From an uncultured Lachnospiraceae bacterium (lineage in GTDB: Bacteria; Bacillota; Clostridia; Lachnospirales; Lachnospiraceae), in assembly GCA_946549155.1 (NCBI GenBank), contig CAMNQN010000006.1, positions 1 through 27,050 of the forward strand: a DNA stretch of 27,050 nt, written 5' to 3'. Of this stretch, positions 15,846-23,231 are shown one piece after another (the first letter of the stretch is position 1; each line of letters opens with the position of its first letter). The position numbers were made by a program, and so were the translations under genes. The notes beneath the pieces are model-generated. The model saw only the letters and a program-made list of their open reading frames with translations, was not told the origin of the DNA and made no database searches.

Positions 15846-15874
15846 TTGACAACCCTCTTTTCCGTTGATACAAT
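15846..15874 (+). promoter_or_regulatory. Sigma-A promoter of the nucleoside transporter operon
   Basis: TTGACA (15846-15851), 17-bp spacer, TACAAT (15869-15874). Transcription should begin near 15881, about 12 nt before the purine riboswitch aptamer and about 320 nt before the first start codon. Confidence 0.85.
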
Positions 15875-15892
15875 TCATGGTATAGAACTATT

Positions 15893-15970
15893 GTTTTGCT
15901 GATATAGGTCTGGGGAAGATGGTCCAGACGTTTCTACCGCACGCCGTTCAGATGCGACTATTGGTTGAAC
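15893..15970 (+). promoter_or_regulatory. Purine riboswitch, guanine-type aptamer
   Basis: The three-way junction of the purine riboswitch class can be traced. P1 is GTTTTGCTGATA pairing with TATTGGTTGAAC (rich in G-U pairs). J1/2 is ATATA-G. P2 has GTCTGG/CCAGAC. J2/3 has the invariant GTTTCTACC. P3 has a GCA/TGC core, and J3/1 is GACTAT. The ligand-contact positions by xpt numbering (U22, U47, U51, C74) all match, and C74 specifies guanine or hypoxanthine, not adenine. The loop bases for the L2-L3 kissing contact (ATGG and CCGT) are present. P3 has two mismatches and L3 reads UUCA, not UAAA, so it is a divergent member. It precedes a nucleoside transporter operon, a classic location. Confidence 0.82.
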
Positions 15971-15986
15971 ACGAATGATCGCCCAG

Positions 15987-16030
15987 GGCAAACATACTTT
16001 TTGTATGTCTGCCTTATTTATTTTTCTTTC
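15987..16030 (+). terminator. Riboswitch expression platform: intrinsic terminator
   Basis: GGCAAACATAC (15987-15997) pairs with GTATGTCTGCC (16003-16013), 10 pairs with one A-C mismatch, followed by a T-rich run (TTATTTATTTTTCTTT). The 5' arm segment GCAAAC can alternatively pair with GTTTTGC, the 5' strand of aptamer P1. Ligand binding would hold P1 and free the terminator, so this would be an OFF switch. The alternative pairing is inference. Confidence 0.75.
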
Positions 16031-16039
16031 CCTCTCCGG

Positions 16040-16135
16040 TATATCACCCCACGCTGCTGTTCGCTCCATGCAAAGGGCCTCTGGCCCCGTCTGTAAACGG
16101 CAGCTATCCCATTCACCTGTGTAGCTGTTTCCGGC
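16040..16135 (+). other. Structured leader between riboswitch terminator and first gene
   Basis: This stretch of about 170 nt beyond the terminator has no gene. It can fold: GCTGCTGTT (16053-16061) with AACGGCAGC (16096-16104), enclosing GGGCC/GGCCC (16075-16087), and an alternative, overlapping stem CAGCTA (16101-16106) with TAGCTG (16122-16127). The mutually exclusive stems might be regulatory, but I recognise no known RNA class. Confidence 0.35.
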
Positions 16136-16202
16136 ACGCTCACCGAAAATCACATCCGGTCCCCGGGGAAGCTACCGCTTACCTATTTAAGGAGGAGAAA
16201 AA

Positions 16203-17396
16203 ATGAACTTATTCAAGAAATTTGCCGTTCTGGCCACCACCGCAGCCATGGCCTGCGGAGCCGCTTTCGCAGCAGACGCCGCGGAACCCATCGCCAAGGA
16301 AGATCTGAAGGTGGGTATCATCTACATCGGCGACGAACAGGAGGGCTACACCTACGCGCACATGCTCGGCATCGACGCGATGAAGGAAGCCTGCGGCTTA
16401 TCCGATGACCAGGTAATCGCCAAATATAATATCCCCGAGGACGAGAGCGTTTATGACGCCGCTGTGGACCTGGCTGAGCAGGGCTGCCAGATCATCTTTG
16501 GCAACAGCTTCGGGTTTGAGGACTACATGATTCAGGCTGCCACCGAATATCCGGATGTTCAGTTCTGTCATGCCACCGGCTATCAGGCCGCTTCCTCCGA
16601 ATTGGAAAATATGCACAATTACTTCACTTCCGTTTATGAGTCCCGTTATGTCTCCGGTATCGTGGCTGGTATGAAGCTGGCTGAGCTGTACGGCGAGGAC
16701 ACCGATTCTAAGATCGGCTATGTGGGCGCTTACTCCTACGCAGAGGTAATTTCCGGCTACACCGCCTTTTACCTGGGTGTAAAATCCATCTGTCCTAACG
16801 TGACCATGGAAGTAAAATACACCGGTTCCTGGGCAGATCAGGCACTGGAAAAAGAGACTGCCGAGGCTCTGATCGCGGACGGCTGCGTATTGATTTCCCA
16901 GCACGCGGATACCACCGGAGCTGCCGCCGGCTGTGAGGCCAACGGTGTATACGATGTAGGCTACAACGTATCCATGCTGGATGCCGCTCCCAACCACGCA
17001 CTGACCTCCGCCTCCATCAACTGGGGCCCCTACTACACCTACGCAGTGAACTGCATGATAAACGGCGAGACCATTGATACCGACTGGTGCCAGGGCTACT
17101 CTGAGGGCGCTGTGGCCCTCACAGAACTGGGCACTGCCTGCGCGGAAGGCACACAGGAAGCGGTGGACGCTGCCTGGGCTGCTATCGCGGACGGTTCTCT
17201 CCACGTGTTTGATACCTCCACCTGGACGGTAAACGGTGAGACTGTTACCTCCACCGCCACCGACGATCTGGCAGAGACCTACTATGGCACAGAGTACATC
17301 AGCCCGGACGGCTACTTTATGGAATCTGAGCTGGCCTCTGCTCCTTCCTTCGCCTTCATCATTGACGGCATTACGGAGCTGAATCAGGTATATTAA
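16203..17396 (+). CDS. BMP-family nucleoside ABC transporter substrate-binding protein
   Basis: 397 aa, exported. The signal peptide spans residues 1-23. Cleavage may be at 'AFA-AD' by signal peptidase I, or lipidation could occur at C18 in 'AMACG', which is a weak lipobox. The mature part is a BMP/Med-type periplasmic-binding fold starting 'LKVGIIYIGDEQEGYTYAH', with the typical 'GIVAGMKLAELYG' and 'KIGYVGAYSYAEV' segments. Homologues (NupN, PnrA, BmpA) bind purine nucleosides. AAGGAGG (16189-16195) precedes the ATG. It is the first gene of the riboswitch-controlled operon and is separated from the ATPase gene by a large stable hairpin and a palindromic element. This could give it higher expression than the other components. 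Confidence 0.93.
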   Translation: MNLFKKFAVLATTAAMACGAAFAADAAEPIAKEDLKVGIIYIGDEQEGYTYAHMLGIDAMKEACGLSDDQVIAKYNIPEDESVYDAAVDLAEQGCQIIFGNSFGFEDYMIQAATEYPDVQFCHATGYQAASSELENMHNYFTSVYESRYVSGIVAGMKLAELYGEDTDSKIGYVGAYSYAEVISGYTAFYLGVKSICPNVTMEVKYTGSWADQALEKETAEALIADGCVLISQHADTTGAAAGCEANGVYDVGYNVSMLDAAPNHALTSASINWGPYYTYAVNCMINGETIDTDWCQGYSEGAVALTELGTACAEGTQEAVDAAWAAIADGSLHVFDTSTWTVNGETVTSTATDDLAETYYGTEYISPDGYFMESELASAPSFAFIIDGITELNQVY

Positions 17397-17411
17397 TTCA
17401 TCTACCATAGT

Positions 17412-17482
17412 ACGGGGGGCTGCGCAAAATAAAGGGAACGAATTTTTAATATCCGTCTCCCGCATTTCGCGCCGCCCCCCGT
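17412..17482 (+). terminator. Long GC-rich hairpin after the binding-protein gene (attenuator or 3' stabiliser)
   Basis: ACGGGGGGC (17412-17420) pairs with GCCGCCCCCCGT (17471-17482), and the stem continues through GCGC/GCGC and AAAT/ATTT. About 17 pairs in total, with two mismatches. Only a short TTT follows, so it is a poor terminator. Hairpins at this place often protect the binding-protein mRNA and let a fraction of transcripts read into the ATPase and permeases. Confidence 0.65.
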
Positions 17483-17500
17483 GTTTCATCTCAAATTATA

Positions 17501-17559
17501 GTTACTGTTGCTCCGTTCACAGCAGCAGCTGCGCGGACCAGCGGCATCCGGACAGTAAC
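17501..17559. mobile_element. 59-bp MITE-like palindromic element with exact 8-bp TSD
   Basis: The ends are GTTACTGT (17501-17508) and ACAGTAAC (17552-17559). The flanks are identical direct repeats AAATTATA (17493-17500 and 17560-17567), the mark of a transposition-generated target duplication. The terminal sequences match the 144-bp element at 2770-2913; the interior is shorter and shares CGTTCACAGCA. It sits in the transporter operon 22 bp upstream of the ATPase start codon, so it is transcribed as a hairpin in the polycistronic mRNA. Confidence 0.7.
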
Positions 17560-17588
17560 AAATTATAACTTGCATAAGGAATCCTATT

Positions 17589-19115
17589 ATGTCTGAAAAC
17601 GCGATTGAATTAAAAGGTATCTGCAAATATTTCGGGAAGGTAACCGCCAACGACAATATTTCCCTGACCGTTAAGAAGGGGGAAATCCTCTCCCTCCTGG
17701 GGGAAAACGGCAGCGGCAAGACGACGCTGATGAATATGCTCTCCGGTATCTATTTCCCGGATAAGGGGCAGATTCTTGTGGACGGGGAGGAAGTAACGAT
17801 CCGCTCCCCCAAAGACGCTTACCGGCTGGGAATCGGCATGATTCACCAGCATTTTAAACTTATTGACATTTTTACCGCCGCGGAAAATATTATTCTCGGA
17901 CAGGAAGGCCAGTCCCAGATCATCAATCTGAAGGCGGTGACCGCGGACATTGAAAAGCTGATTCACCGATACGGTTTCCAGCTGGATTTAAATAAGAAGA
18001 TCTACGACATGTCCGTGTCGGAAAAACAGACGGTGGAGATCGTAAAAATGCTGTACCGGGGCGCCAATCTTCTGATTCTGGACGAGCCCACCGCTGTGCT
18101 CACGCCCCAGGAGACGGAGCATCTCTTCGGCGTGCTGCGGAACATGAAGCAGGATGGAAAAGCGATCATCATCATTACCCACAAGCTTCACGAAGTGCTG
18201 TCCATCTCCGACCGGGTTTCCATCCTGCGCAAGGGCGCATATATCGGAACGGTGGAGACAAAGGACGCCACGGAGCAGTCTCTGACGGAGATGATGGTGG
18301 GGGAAAAGGTTTCTCTGAATATTGACCGTCCTACGCCCCACAACACCAGAAAATGCCTGGAAGTGAAACATCTTACCTGCATAAATAAATACGGGGTAAA
18401 GGCCGTGGATAATGTAAGCTTCACTGCCCTGGGCGGCGAAATCCTGGGCATTGCGGGAATTGCCGGCAGCGGACAGAAGGAGCTTTTAGAGGCCATCGCC
18501 GGACTGCAGGAAGGAGACGGCAGTATCCTGTTCACAGATCCCGCCACCGGCGAGGAGGAAGAGCTGCTGGGAAAGGATCCTCTGGAAATCAAAAAAATGG
18601 GCGTTTCTTTAGCCTTTGTACCGGAGGACCGCTTAGGCATGGGGCTGGTGGGCGATATGGGAATGCCGGGAAATATGATGATCCGCAGCTACCGCAACGG
18701 AAAATCTGCCCTGCTGGAGCAAAGAGGCCCCAGGCAGCTGTCCGAAAAGGTGAAAGAAGAGCTGGAGGTAGTCACCCCCAGCATCAGCTATCCGGTCCGC
18801 CGTCTCTCCGGCGGCAACGTGCAGAAGGTTCTGGTGGGACGGGAAATCTCCAACTCCCCCAAGCTGCTCATGACCGCCTATGCGGTGCGGGGCCTGGACA
18901 TCAATACCTCCTACGCCATCTACCATCTTTTAAACGAGCAAAAAGAGAAGGGCGTGGCCGTGGTGTACGTGGGGGAGGATCTGGATGTGCTCCTGGAACT
19001 CTCCGACCGTATCCTGGTGCTGTGCGGAGGCCGGGTTTCCGGTATCCTGGACGCCCGGACCGCCACGAAGGAAGCGATCGGACTGTTGATGACAAAACAT
19101 GGGGAGGAGAACTGA
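17589..19115 (+). CDS. Nucleoside ABC transporter ATP-binding protein (two ABC domains)
   Basis: 508 aa with tandem ABC domains, as in NupO/YufO and sugar importers of the CUT2 type. Domain 1 has Walker A GENGSGKTT (38-46), signature 'MSVSEKQTVEIVKML' and Walker B 'LLILDEPTAVLTPQE'. Domain 2 has a non-canonical Walker A 'GIAGSGQKEL', a good signature 'RLSGGNVQKVLVGREI' and a degenerate Walker B 'LLMTAYAVRGLDI'. Only the first site is likely to hydrolyse ATP efficiently. AAGGAAT precedes the ATG. It energises the two permeases encoded immediately downstream and is part of the guanine-riboswitch operon, so purine nucleosides are the expected cargo. Confidence 0.93.
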   Translation: MSENAIELKGICKYFGKVTANDNISLTVKKGEILSLLGENGSGKTTLMNMLSGIYFPDKGQILVDGEEVTIRSPKDAYRLGIGMIHQHFKLIDIFTAAENIILGQEGQSQIINLKAVTADIEKLIHRYGFQLDLNKKIYDMSVSEKQTVEIVKMLYRGANLLILDEPTAVLTPQETEHLFGVLRNMKQDGKAIIIITHKLHEVLSISDRVSILRKGAYIGTVETKDATEQSLTEMMVGEKVSLNIDRPTPHNTRKCLEVKHLTCINKYGVKAVDNVSFTALGGEILGIAGIAGSGQKELLEAIAGLQEGDGSILFTDPATGEEEELLGKDPLEIKKMGVSLAFVPEDRLGMGLVGDMGMPGNMMIRSYRNGKSALLEQRGPRQLSEKVKEELEVVTPSISYPVRRLSGGNVQKVLVGREISNSPKLLMTAYAVRGLDINTSYAIYHLLNEQKEKGVAVVYVGEDLDVLLELSDRILVLCGGRVSGILDARTATKEAIGLLMTKHGEEN

Positions 19116-19116
19116 T

Positions 19117-20241
19117 ATGGCTGCACCGAAACAAAAAGAACCCTTTGTCCGCATTGTAAAGCGGGATTCCATTTCGCTGGGAAAATCCGTCGCCATCCGG
19201 ATCGCGGCGATCCTGCTTTCCCTGGCCTTCTGCGCCGTGCTGATTTATTCTATCACCCACAGCAATCCCGTACAGGTTTACCGCAGCATGATGGACGGTG
19301 CCATCGGCACCGGACGGCGCACCTGGAATACCCTGCGGGATACTATGATTCTGCTGGTTACCGCTCTGGCCATCACCCCGGCATTTAAGATGCGTTTCTG
19401 GAATATCGGGGCGGAAGGACAGATCCTGGTGGGAGGCATCGCCACCGCCGCCGTTATGCGCTACTGCGGCAATTCCATGCCCACCCTGCTGCTGTTTGCC
19501 CTGATGATTCTGGTGAGCCTGGCTGCCGGCCTGATCTGGGGACTGATCCCCGCCATATTCAAGGCCCGCTGGAATACCAACGAGACACTGTTCACCCTGA
19601 TGATGAACTACATCGCCATCCAGCTTACCTCTTTTTTCAGCATCGCCTGGGAGGCGAAAAAGGGCAGCGGCAATATCGGCACCATCAACCAGAAAACCCA
19701 GGCCGGATGGATCAGCACCTCCTTCCTGCCGGATATATTCGGAAATTTCAACTACAGCATCAACGTCTTTATCGTGCTGACACTGACGGTGCTGATGTTT
19801 ATTTACCTGCAATACACGAAGCATGGCTATGAGATCGCCGTGGTGGGACAGAGCGAAAATACCGCCCGCTACGCTGGAATCAATGTAAAAAAGGTGATCC
19901 TGCGTACCATGGCGCTCTCCGGAGCTATCTGCGGCTTCGCCGGATTCCTGCTGGTAAGCGGTTCCTCCCACACCATCTCCACCAGCACCGCCGGAGGCCG
20001 GGGCTTTACCGCCATTATCGTCTCCTGGCTGGCGAAGTTCAATCCTTTCGTCATGATTTTGATTTCCTTTTTCCTGGTATTCATGGGCAACGGGGCGACC
20101 CAGATCGCCAGTGAATTTCAGCTGAATGAATCCGCCTCTGAGGTTATCACCGGCATCATCCTGTTCTTTATTCTGGGCAGCGAATTTTTCACCAACTACC
20201 GGCTGATCTTCGGAAAACACAGAAAGGAGGCCAACGAATGA
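19117..20241 (+). CDS. Nucleoside ABC transporter permease 1
   Basis: 374 aa with the chosen start. Inner-membrane permease of the branched-chain-amino-acid/CUT2-like superfamily (NupP type), with about 8-10 transmembrane segments and the coupling motif region 'ARYAGINVKKVILRTMALSGAICGFAGF' about two thirds along. The ATG at 19117 is chosen because GGGGAGGAG (19101-19109) sits at the right distance and the codon follows the ATPase stop by 1 nt. An upstream in-frame ATG at 19099 lies before that site and within the ATPase gene. Its stop overlaps the next permease start (ATGA). Confidence 0.92.
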   Translation: MAAPKQKEPFVRIVKRDSISLGKSVAIRIAAILLSLAFCAVLIYSITHSNPVQVYRSMMDGAIGTGRRTWNTLRDTMILLVTALAITPAFKMRFWNIGAEGQILVGGIATAAVMRYCGNSMPTLLLFALMILVSLAAGLIWGLIPAIFKARWNTNETLFTLMMNYIAIQLTSFFSIAWEAKKGSGNIGTINQKTQAGWISTSFLPDIFGNFNYSINVFIVLTLTVLMFIYLQYTKHGYEIAVVGQSENTARYAGINVKKVILRTMALSGAICGFAGFLLVSGSSHTISTSTAGGRGFTAIIVSWLAKFNPFVMILISFFLVFMGNGATQIASEFQLNESASEVITGIILFFILGSEFFTNYRLIFGKHRKEANE

Positions 20242-21245
20242 GTTTTTTGTGGGCTGTATTCAAAGGCATTTTTTCCGTGACCTTCGTCCAGAAGGCCATC
20301 ACTCAGGGCATCCCGCTGCTGTTTGGAGCCACCGGGGAGATCGTTACGGAAAAATCCGGAAACCTGAACCTGGGCACCCCCGGAATCATGTACATGGGCG
20401 CCATCGGCGGCCTGGCGGGAGCTTTCCTCTATGAAACAGGCACTGAAGCTCCAAACGGCCTGATCGGAATCCTCTGCGCCATCCTGGGAAGCCTTCTGTT
20501 TTCCCTGGCGGGGGCGCTGATCTACAGCGTGCTGACCGTCACCCTGAGGGCCAATCAGAACGTGACCGGCTTAGCCCTCACCACCTTCGGCGTGGGCCTT
20601 GGAAATTTCCTGGGAGGCTCCTTCTCCAAAATCACGGGAACCGCCGGACAGATCACCGTATACACTACAGGCCAGACCTTCCGCACCAGGATCCCGTTTT
20701 TGTCCGACCATCTGGGCATTGTGGGAGACCTCCTGTTCTCCTACGGTTTCCTCACCTACCTGGCCATTGTCATCGCCCTGCTGGCCTCCTGGTTTCTCAC
20801 CAGAACCCGCATCGGCCTGAATCTGCGGGCCGTAGGCGAAAACGCTGCCGCCGCCGACGCAGCCAGCATCAATGTCACCCGGTACAAATACCTGGCCACC
20901 TGCATCGGCGGCATGATCAGCGGCCTGGGCGGTCTGTACTTTGTCATGGAGTATCTGGGCGGCACCTGGCAGAACAACGGCTTCGGCGACCGGGGATGGC
21001 TGGCTGTGGCGCTGGTAATCTTCGCGCTGTGGAAACCCGCCCGGGCCATCTGGGGCTCTATCCTGTTTGGCGGACTCTATATCCTGTTCGCCTACGTGCC
21101 CTTAAGCCAGTCCATGCAGGAAATCTTCAAGATGCTTCCCTACGTGGTAACCATCCTGGTGCTGGTGATCTCCAGCCTGCGGAACAAAAAAGAGAATCAG
21201 CCTCCTGCAGGGCTGGGACTGCCCTATTTCCGCGAGGAACGTTAA
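20238..21245 (+). CDS. Nucleoside ABC transporter permease 2
   Basis: 335 aa, second permease of the heterodimeric pore (NupQ type), with about eight hydrophobic helices. The N-terminal part has the conserved 'TEKSGNLNLGTPGIMYMGA' segment, and a coupling region 'NAAAADAASINVTRYKYLATCIGGMISGLGGLY' (shown in part here by its key residues A-x-A-A-G-type spacing) resembles that of permease 1. The start overlaps the previous stop by 4 nt (ATGA), and AAAGGAGG lies just upstream. It is the last gene of the operon. No T-tract terminator follows; a family-A repeat begins 10 nt after the stop codon and runs into the convergent metallophosphoesterase gene. Confidence 0.92.
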   Translation: MSFLWAVFKGIFSVTFVQKAITQGIPLLFGATGEIVTEKSGNLNLGTPGIMYMGAIGGLAGAFLYETGTEAPNGLIGILCAILGSLLFSLAGALIYSVLTVTLRANQNVTGLALTTFGVGLGNFLGGSFSKITGTAGQITVYTTGQTFRTRIPFLSDHLGIVGDLLFSYGFLTYLAIVIALLASWFLTRTRIGLNLRAVGENAAAADAASINVTRYKYLATCIGGMISGLGGLYFVMEYLGGTWQNNGFGDRGWLAVALVIFALWKPARAIWGSILFGGLYILFAYVPLSQSMQEIFKMLPYVVTILVLVISSLRNKKENQPPAGLGLPYFREER

Positions 21246-21254
21246 AAAGACTCT

Positions 21255-21312
21255 GATTCGTTCAGCATTTCCCCGGAATCTCCGGTGAATGTGCACGGAT
21301 TTGCGAGGGAAA
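21255..21312 (+). repeat. Family-A dispersed 3'-UTR repeat, copy 2
   Basis: 50 of 58 positions are identical to 1994-2051. It starts 10 nt after the permease stop codon, the same spacing as copy 1 after another ABC permease. On the opposite strand it encodes the last 16 residues and stop of the metallophosphoesterase. If the repeat moved here, it replaced or extended that protein's C-terminus. Confidence 0.75.
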
Positions 21313-21990
21313 CCCTTCCTCTCTTCCCGGCTGTTCCGGCGCACTGTCGTGTCCGGGAAGGCCGCCGCGGTTTAGCTCCTCCCTCCGCACCCTGTCATTT
21401 TCAATCCACTCATCCAGCAGCAGAGGCGTATAGTCCGAGAACATGCAGAAGCAGTTGATCATATGGCAGGGAATATGCTGCAGCCCCTCCTGCCCCTTTA
21501 CCGGGCGGAGGCTGCCGCGGGTAATATTCTGGAACCGGTGCACTAAAATCTCATCATAAGTATTGTGCACATGGCCGTAAAGCATATAGGTACGGTCAGA
21601 GCCGTCCTTCTTTTTCCGGTACTGCCCGTTATAACAGAAGATGGGATAGTGGCTCAGAATTACCTTCCGCTTATTATCATAAATCTCCGCATAGGGCCTG
21701 ATCCATTCAAAACGGCCGGCGTCAAAGTGTTTGTCTCCCAGAAACCGGTCATGATTTCCCTGAATCAGAAAAAGCCTTCCGTTAAGCTGCTCTGTAATGG
21801 CATTGGTGGCCTTCCCTCCGCCCACGGACAAATCCCCCAGGATCACCACCTCATCGTTGGGCCGCACCTTCCGGTTCCACCGCCCGATCATATAGCGGTG
21901 CATTTCCTCACAGTCGGCAAAGCCCCGGCAGTCCATATGCTCATTTAAGCTCAGATGATAAAAATGCAGATCCGAAATATAGTACCGCAT
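21262..21990 (-). CDS. Metallophosphoesterase family protein
   Basis: 242 aa calcineurin-like phosphoesterase. Metal-binding motifs are in the normal order: D7 and H9 ('ISDLHFYH'), GD at 52-53 ('ILGDLSVGG'), GNHD (78-81), 'LSHYP' and 'YGHVHN'. Proteins of this size act on phosphodiesters or nucleotides, but the substrate cannot be named. The last 16 residues ('QIRAHSPEIPGKC' end) are encoded inside a dispersed repeat and are not part of the fold. The ATG at 21990 follows pepT by 6 bp; its Shine-Dalgarno is probably GGAGAG within the final pepT codons, giving coupling. It is last in the tcdA-alkD-pepT-phosphoesterase run and converges with the transporter operon. Confidence 0.88.
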   Translation of the reverse strand: MRYYISDLHFYHLSLNEHMDCRGFADCEEMHRYMIGRWNRKVRPNDEVVILGDLSVGGGKATNAITEQLNGRLFLIQGNHDRFLGDKHFDAGRFEWIRPYAEIYDNKRKVILSHYPIFCYNGQYRKKKDGSDRTYMLYGHVHNTYDEILVHRFQNITRGSLRPVKGQEGLQHIPCHMINCFCMFSDYTPLLLDEWIENDRVRREELNRGGLPGHDSAPEQPGREEGFPSQIRAHSPEIPGKC

Positions 21991-21996
21991 CCCTCT

Positions 21997-23217
21997 TTAA
22001 CTCTCCGCGTAACGCTTCAGAATCCCCAGCATCACCTGCACAGAAAGGTCCATCCCCTCCGCGGTAATATGCTCATAGGGGCCATGAAACGCGTAGCCGC
22101 CGGTTCCCAGATTCGGGCAGGGCAATCCCCGGAAGCTTAACTGCGCGCCGTCCGTGCCGCCCCGCACCGGAGAGATGTCTGGTTCCATACCCAGCTCCCG
22201 GATCGCCGCCTTTGCGTTGTCAATCAGATGCCTGCAGGGCTCCACCTTCTCCGCCATGTTCCGGTACTGCTGATGGATTTCCACCTTCACCGTTCCCTCT
22301 CCATACTTTTCATTCAGAAGCTTCTCAATATGGCGCAGCGTCGCCTGACGCGCCTCAAAGCAGGCTGCGCTGTGATCCCGGACAATATATTCTATCCTTG
22401 CCTGCTCCACATTTCCCTCTATGCTGCAAAGGTGAAAAAATCCCTCATACATCTCCGTGTCCCTGGGCGTTTCCCCTGCGGGCAGCATACGGTTAAATTC
22501 CATCGCCACCAGCGCTGCGTTCACCATGGTATTCTTGGAGGATCCGGGATGAATGTTATAGCCGGTGATCTCCACCCGCGCCCCGCAGGCATTAAAGTTT
22601 TCATACACGATCTCATTCTCGCTGCCGCCGTCCACCGTGTAGGCATACCTGGCGCCAAAGCCCGGGATATCAAATTCCGCCGCTCCGCTGCCCACCTCCT
22701 CATCGGGAGTAAAGGCAATGCACACCTTTCCGTGAGGCATCGAACCCTTCAGCAGCGTCTCCGCCAGCGTCATAATCTCCGCGATGCCCGCCTTGTCATC
22801 CGCCCCCAGCAGCGTAGTGCCGTCCGTGGTGATGAGTGTTCTTCCTGCTAACCCGGCCATATGAGGGAACTTTTTCACCTCAATAACCTTCCCGCTGTCC
22901 CCTAAAACCACGTCACCGCCGTCATAATTTTCCTGTATCTGAGGATTCACATGCTCCCCGCAAAAATCCGGAGCCGTATCCAGATGGGCAATAAAACCGA
23001 TGGCAGTTTTCTCCTCATAACCGGGAGTGGCCGGAATCGATCCGTACACATAGCTGTTCTCCCCCACTCTGGCATCCCGAATGCCCATGTCCTTCATCTC
23101 TTCCACCAGCAGCTTCGCCAGGTCCATCTGACGGGCCGTGGTGGGCACCGTGGTGCTGTTCTCATCACTGGTGGTGTAAACTCTTACATAATTTAATAAT
23201 CTCTCGTATGCTCGCAT
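21997..23217 (-). CDS. pepT: Peptidase T (tripeptide aminopeptidase)
   Basis: 406 aa, M20B family, cytoplasmic. It removes the N-terminal residue from tripeptides. Di-zinc site residues are visible: H78 and D80 ('GFIAHLDTAPDF'), bridging D140 ('LGADDKAG'), catalytic E173 and ligand E174 ('PDEEVGSGA'), the 'VDGGSENEI' segment, and a C-terminal histidine in 'FHGPYEH'. The N-terminus 'YERLLNYVRVYTTSDENS' is typical. It lies between the AlkD-like gene (14-bp gap) and the metallophosphoesterase (6-bp gap) in one minus-strand run. Confidence 0.96.
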   Translation of the reverse strand: MRAYERLLNYVRVYTTSDENSTTVPTTARQMDLAKLLVEEMKDMGIRDARVGENSYVYGSIPATPGYEEKTAIGFIAHLDTAPDFCGEHVNPQIQENYDGGDVVLGDSGKVIEVKKFPHMAGLAGRTLITTDGTTLLGADDKAGIAEIMTLAETLLKGSMPHGKVCIAFTPDEEVGSGAAEFDIPGFGARYAYTVDGGSENEIVYENFNACGARVEITGYNIHPGSSKNTMVNAALVAMEFNRMLPAGETPRDTEMYEGFFHLCSIEGNVEQARIEYIVRDHSAACFEARQATLRHIEKLLNEKYGEGTVKVEIHQQYRNMAEKVEPCRHLIDNAKAAIRELGMEPDISPVRGGTDGAQLSFRGLPCPNLGTGGYAFHGPYEHITAEGMDLSVQVMLGILKRYAES

Positions 23218-23231
23218 AGCCTTTCCTCCAT

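Noticed and set aside
15875..16153. 92-codon minus-strand frame in the leader of the transporter operon
   Set aside because: It lies across the riboswitch and its terminator on the opposite strand; the translation resembles no protein.
16398..17489. 363-codon minus-strand frame opposite the BMP binding protein
   Set aside because: It is antisense to a clear secreted protein gene and gives a repetitive Val/Gly/His-rich translation with no recognisable motif.
18901..20220. 439-codon open frame on the minus strand opposite the ATPase and permease genes
   Set aside because: It is a GC-rich antisense shadow of well-supported ABC genes, with low-complexity His/Gln/Gly-rich translation and no domain.
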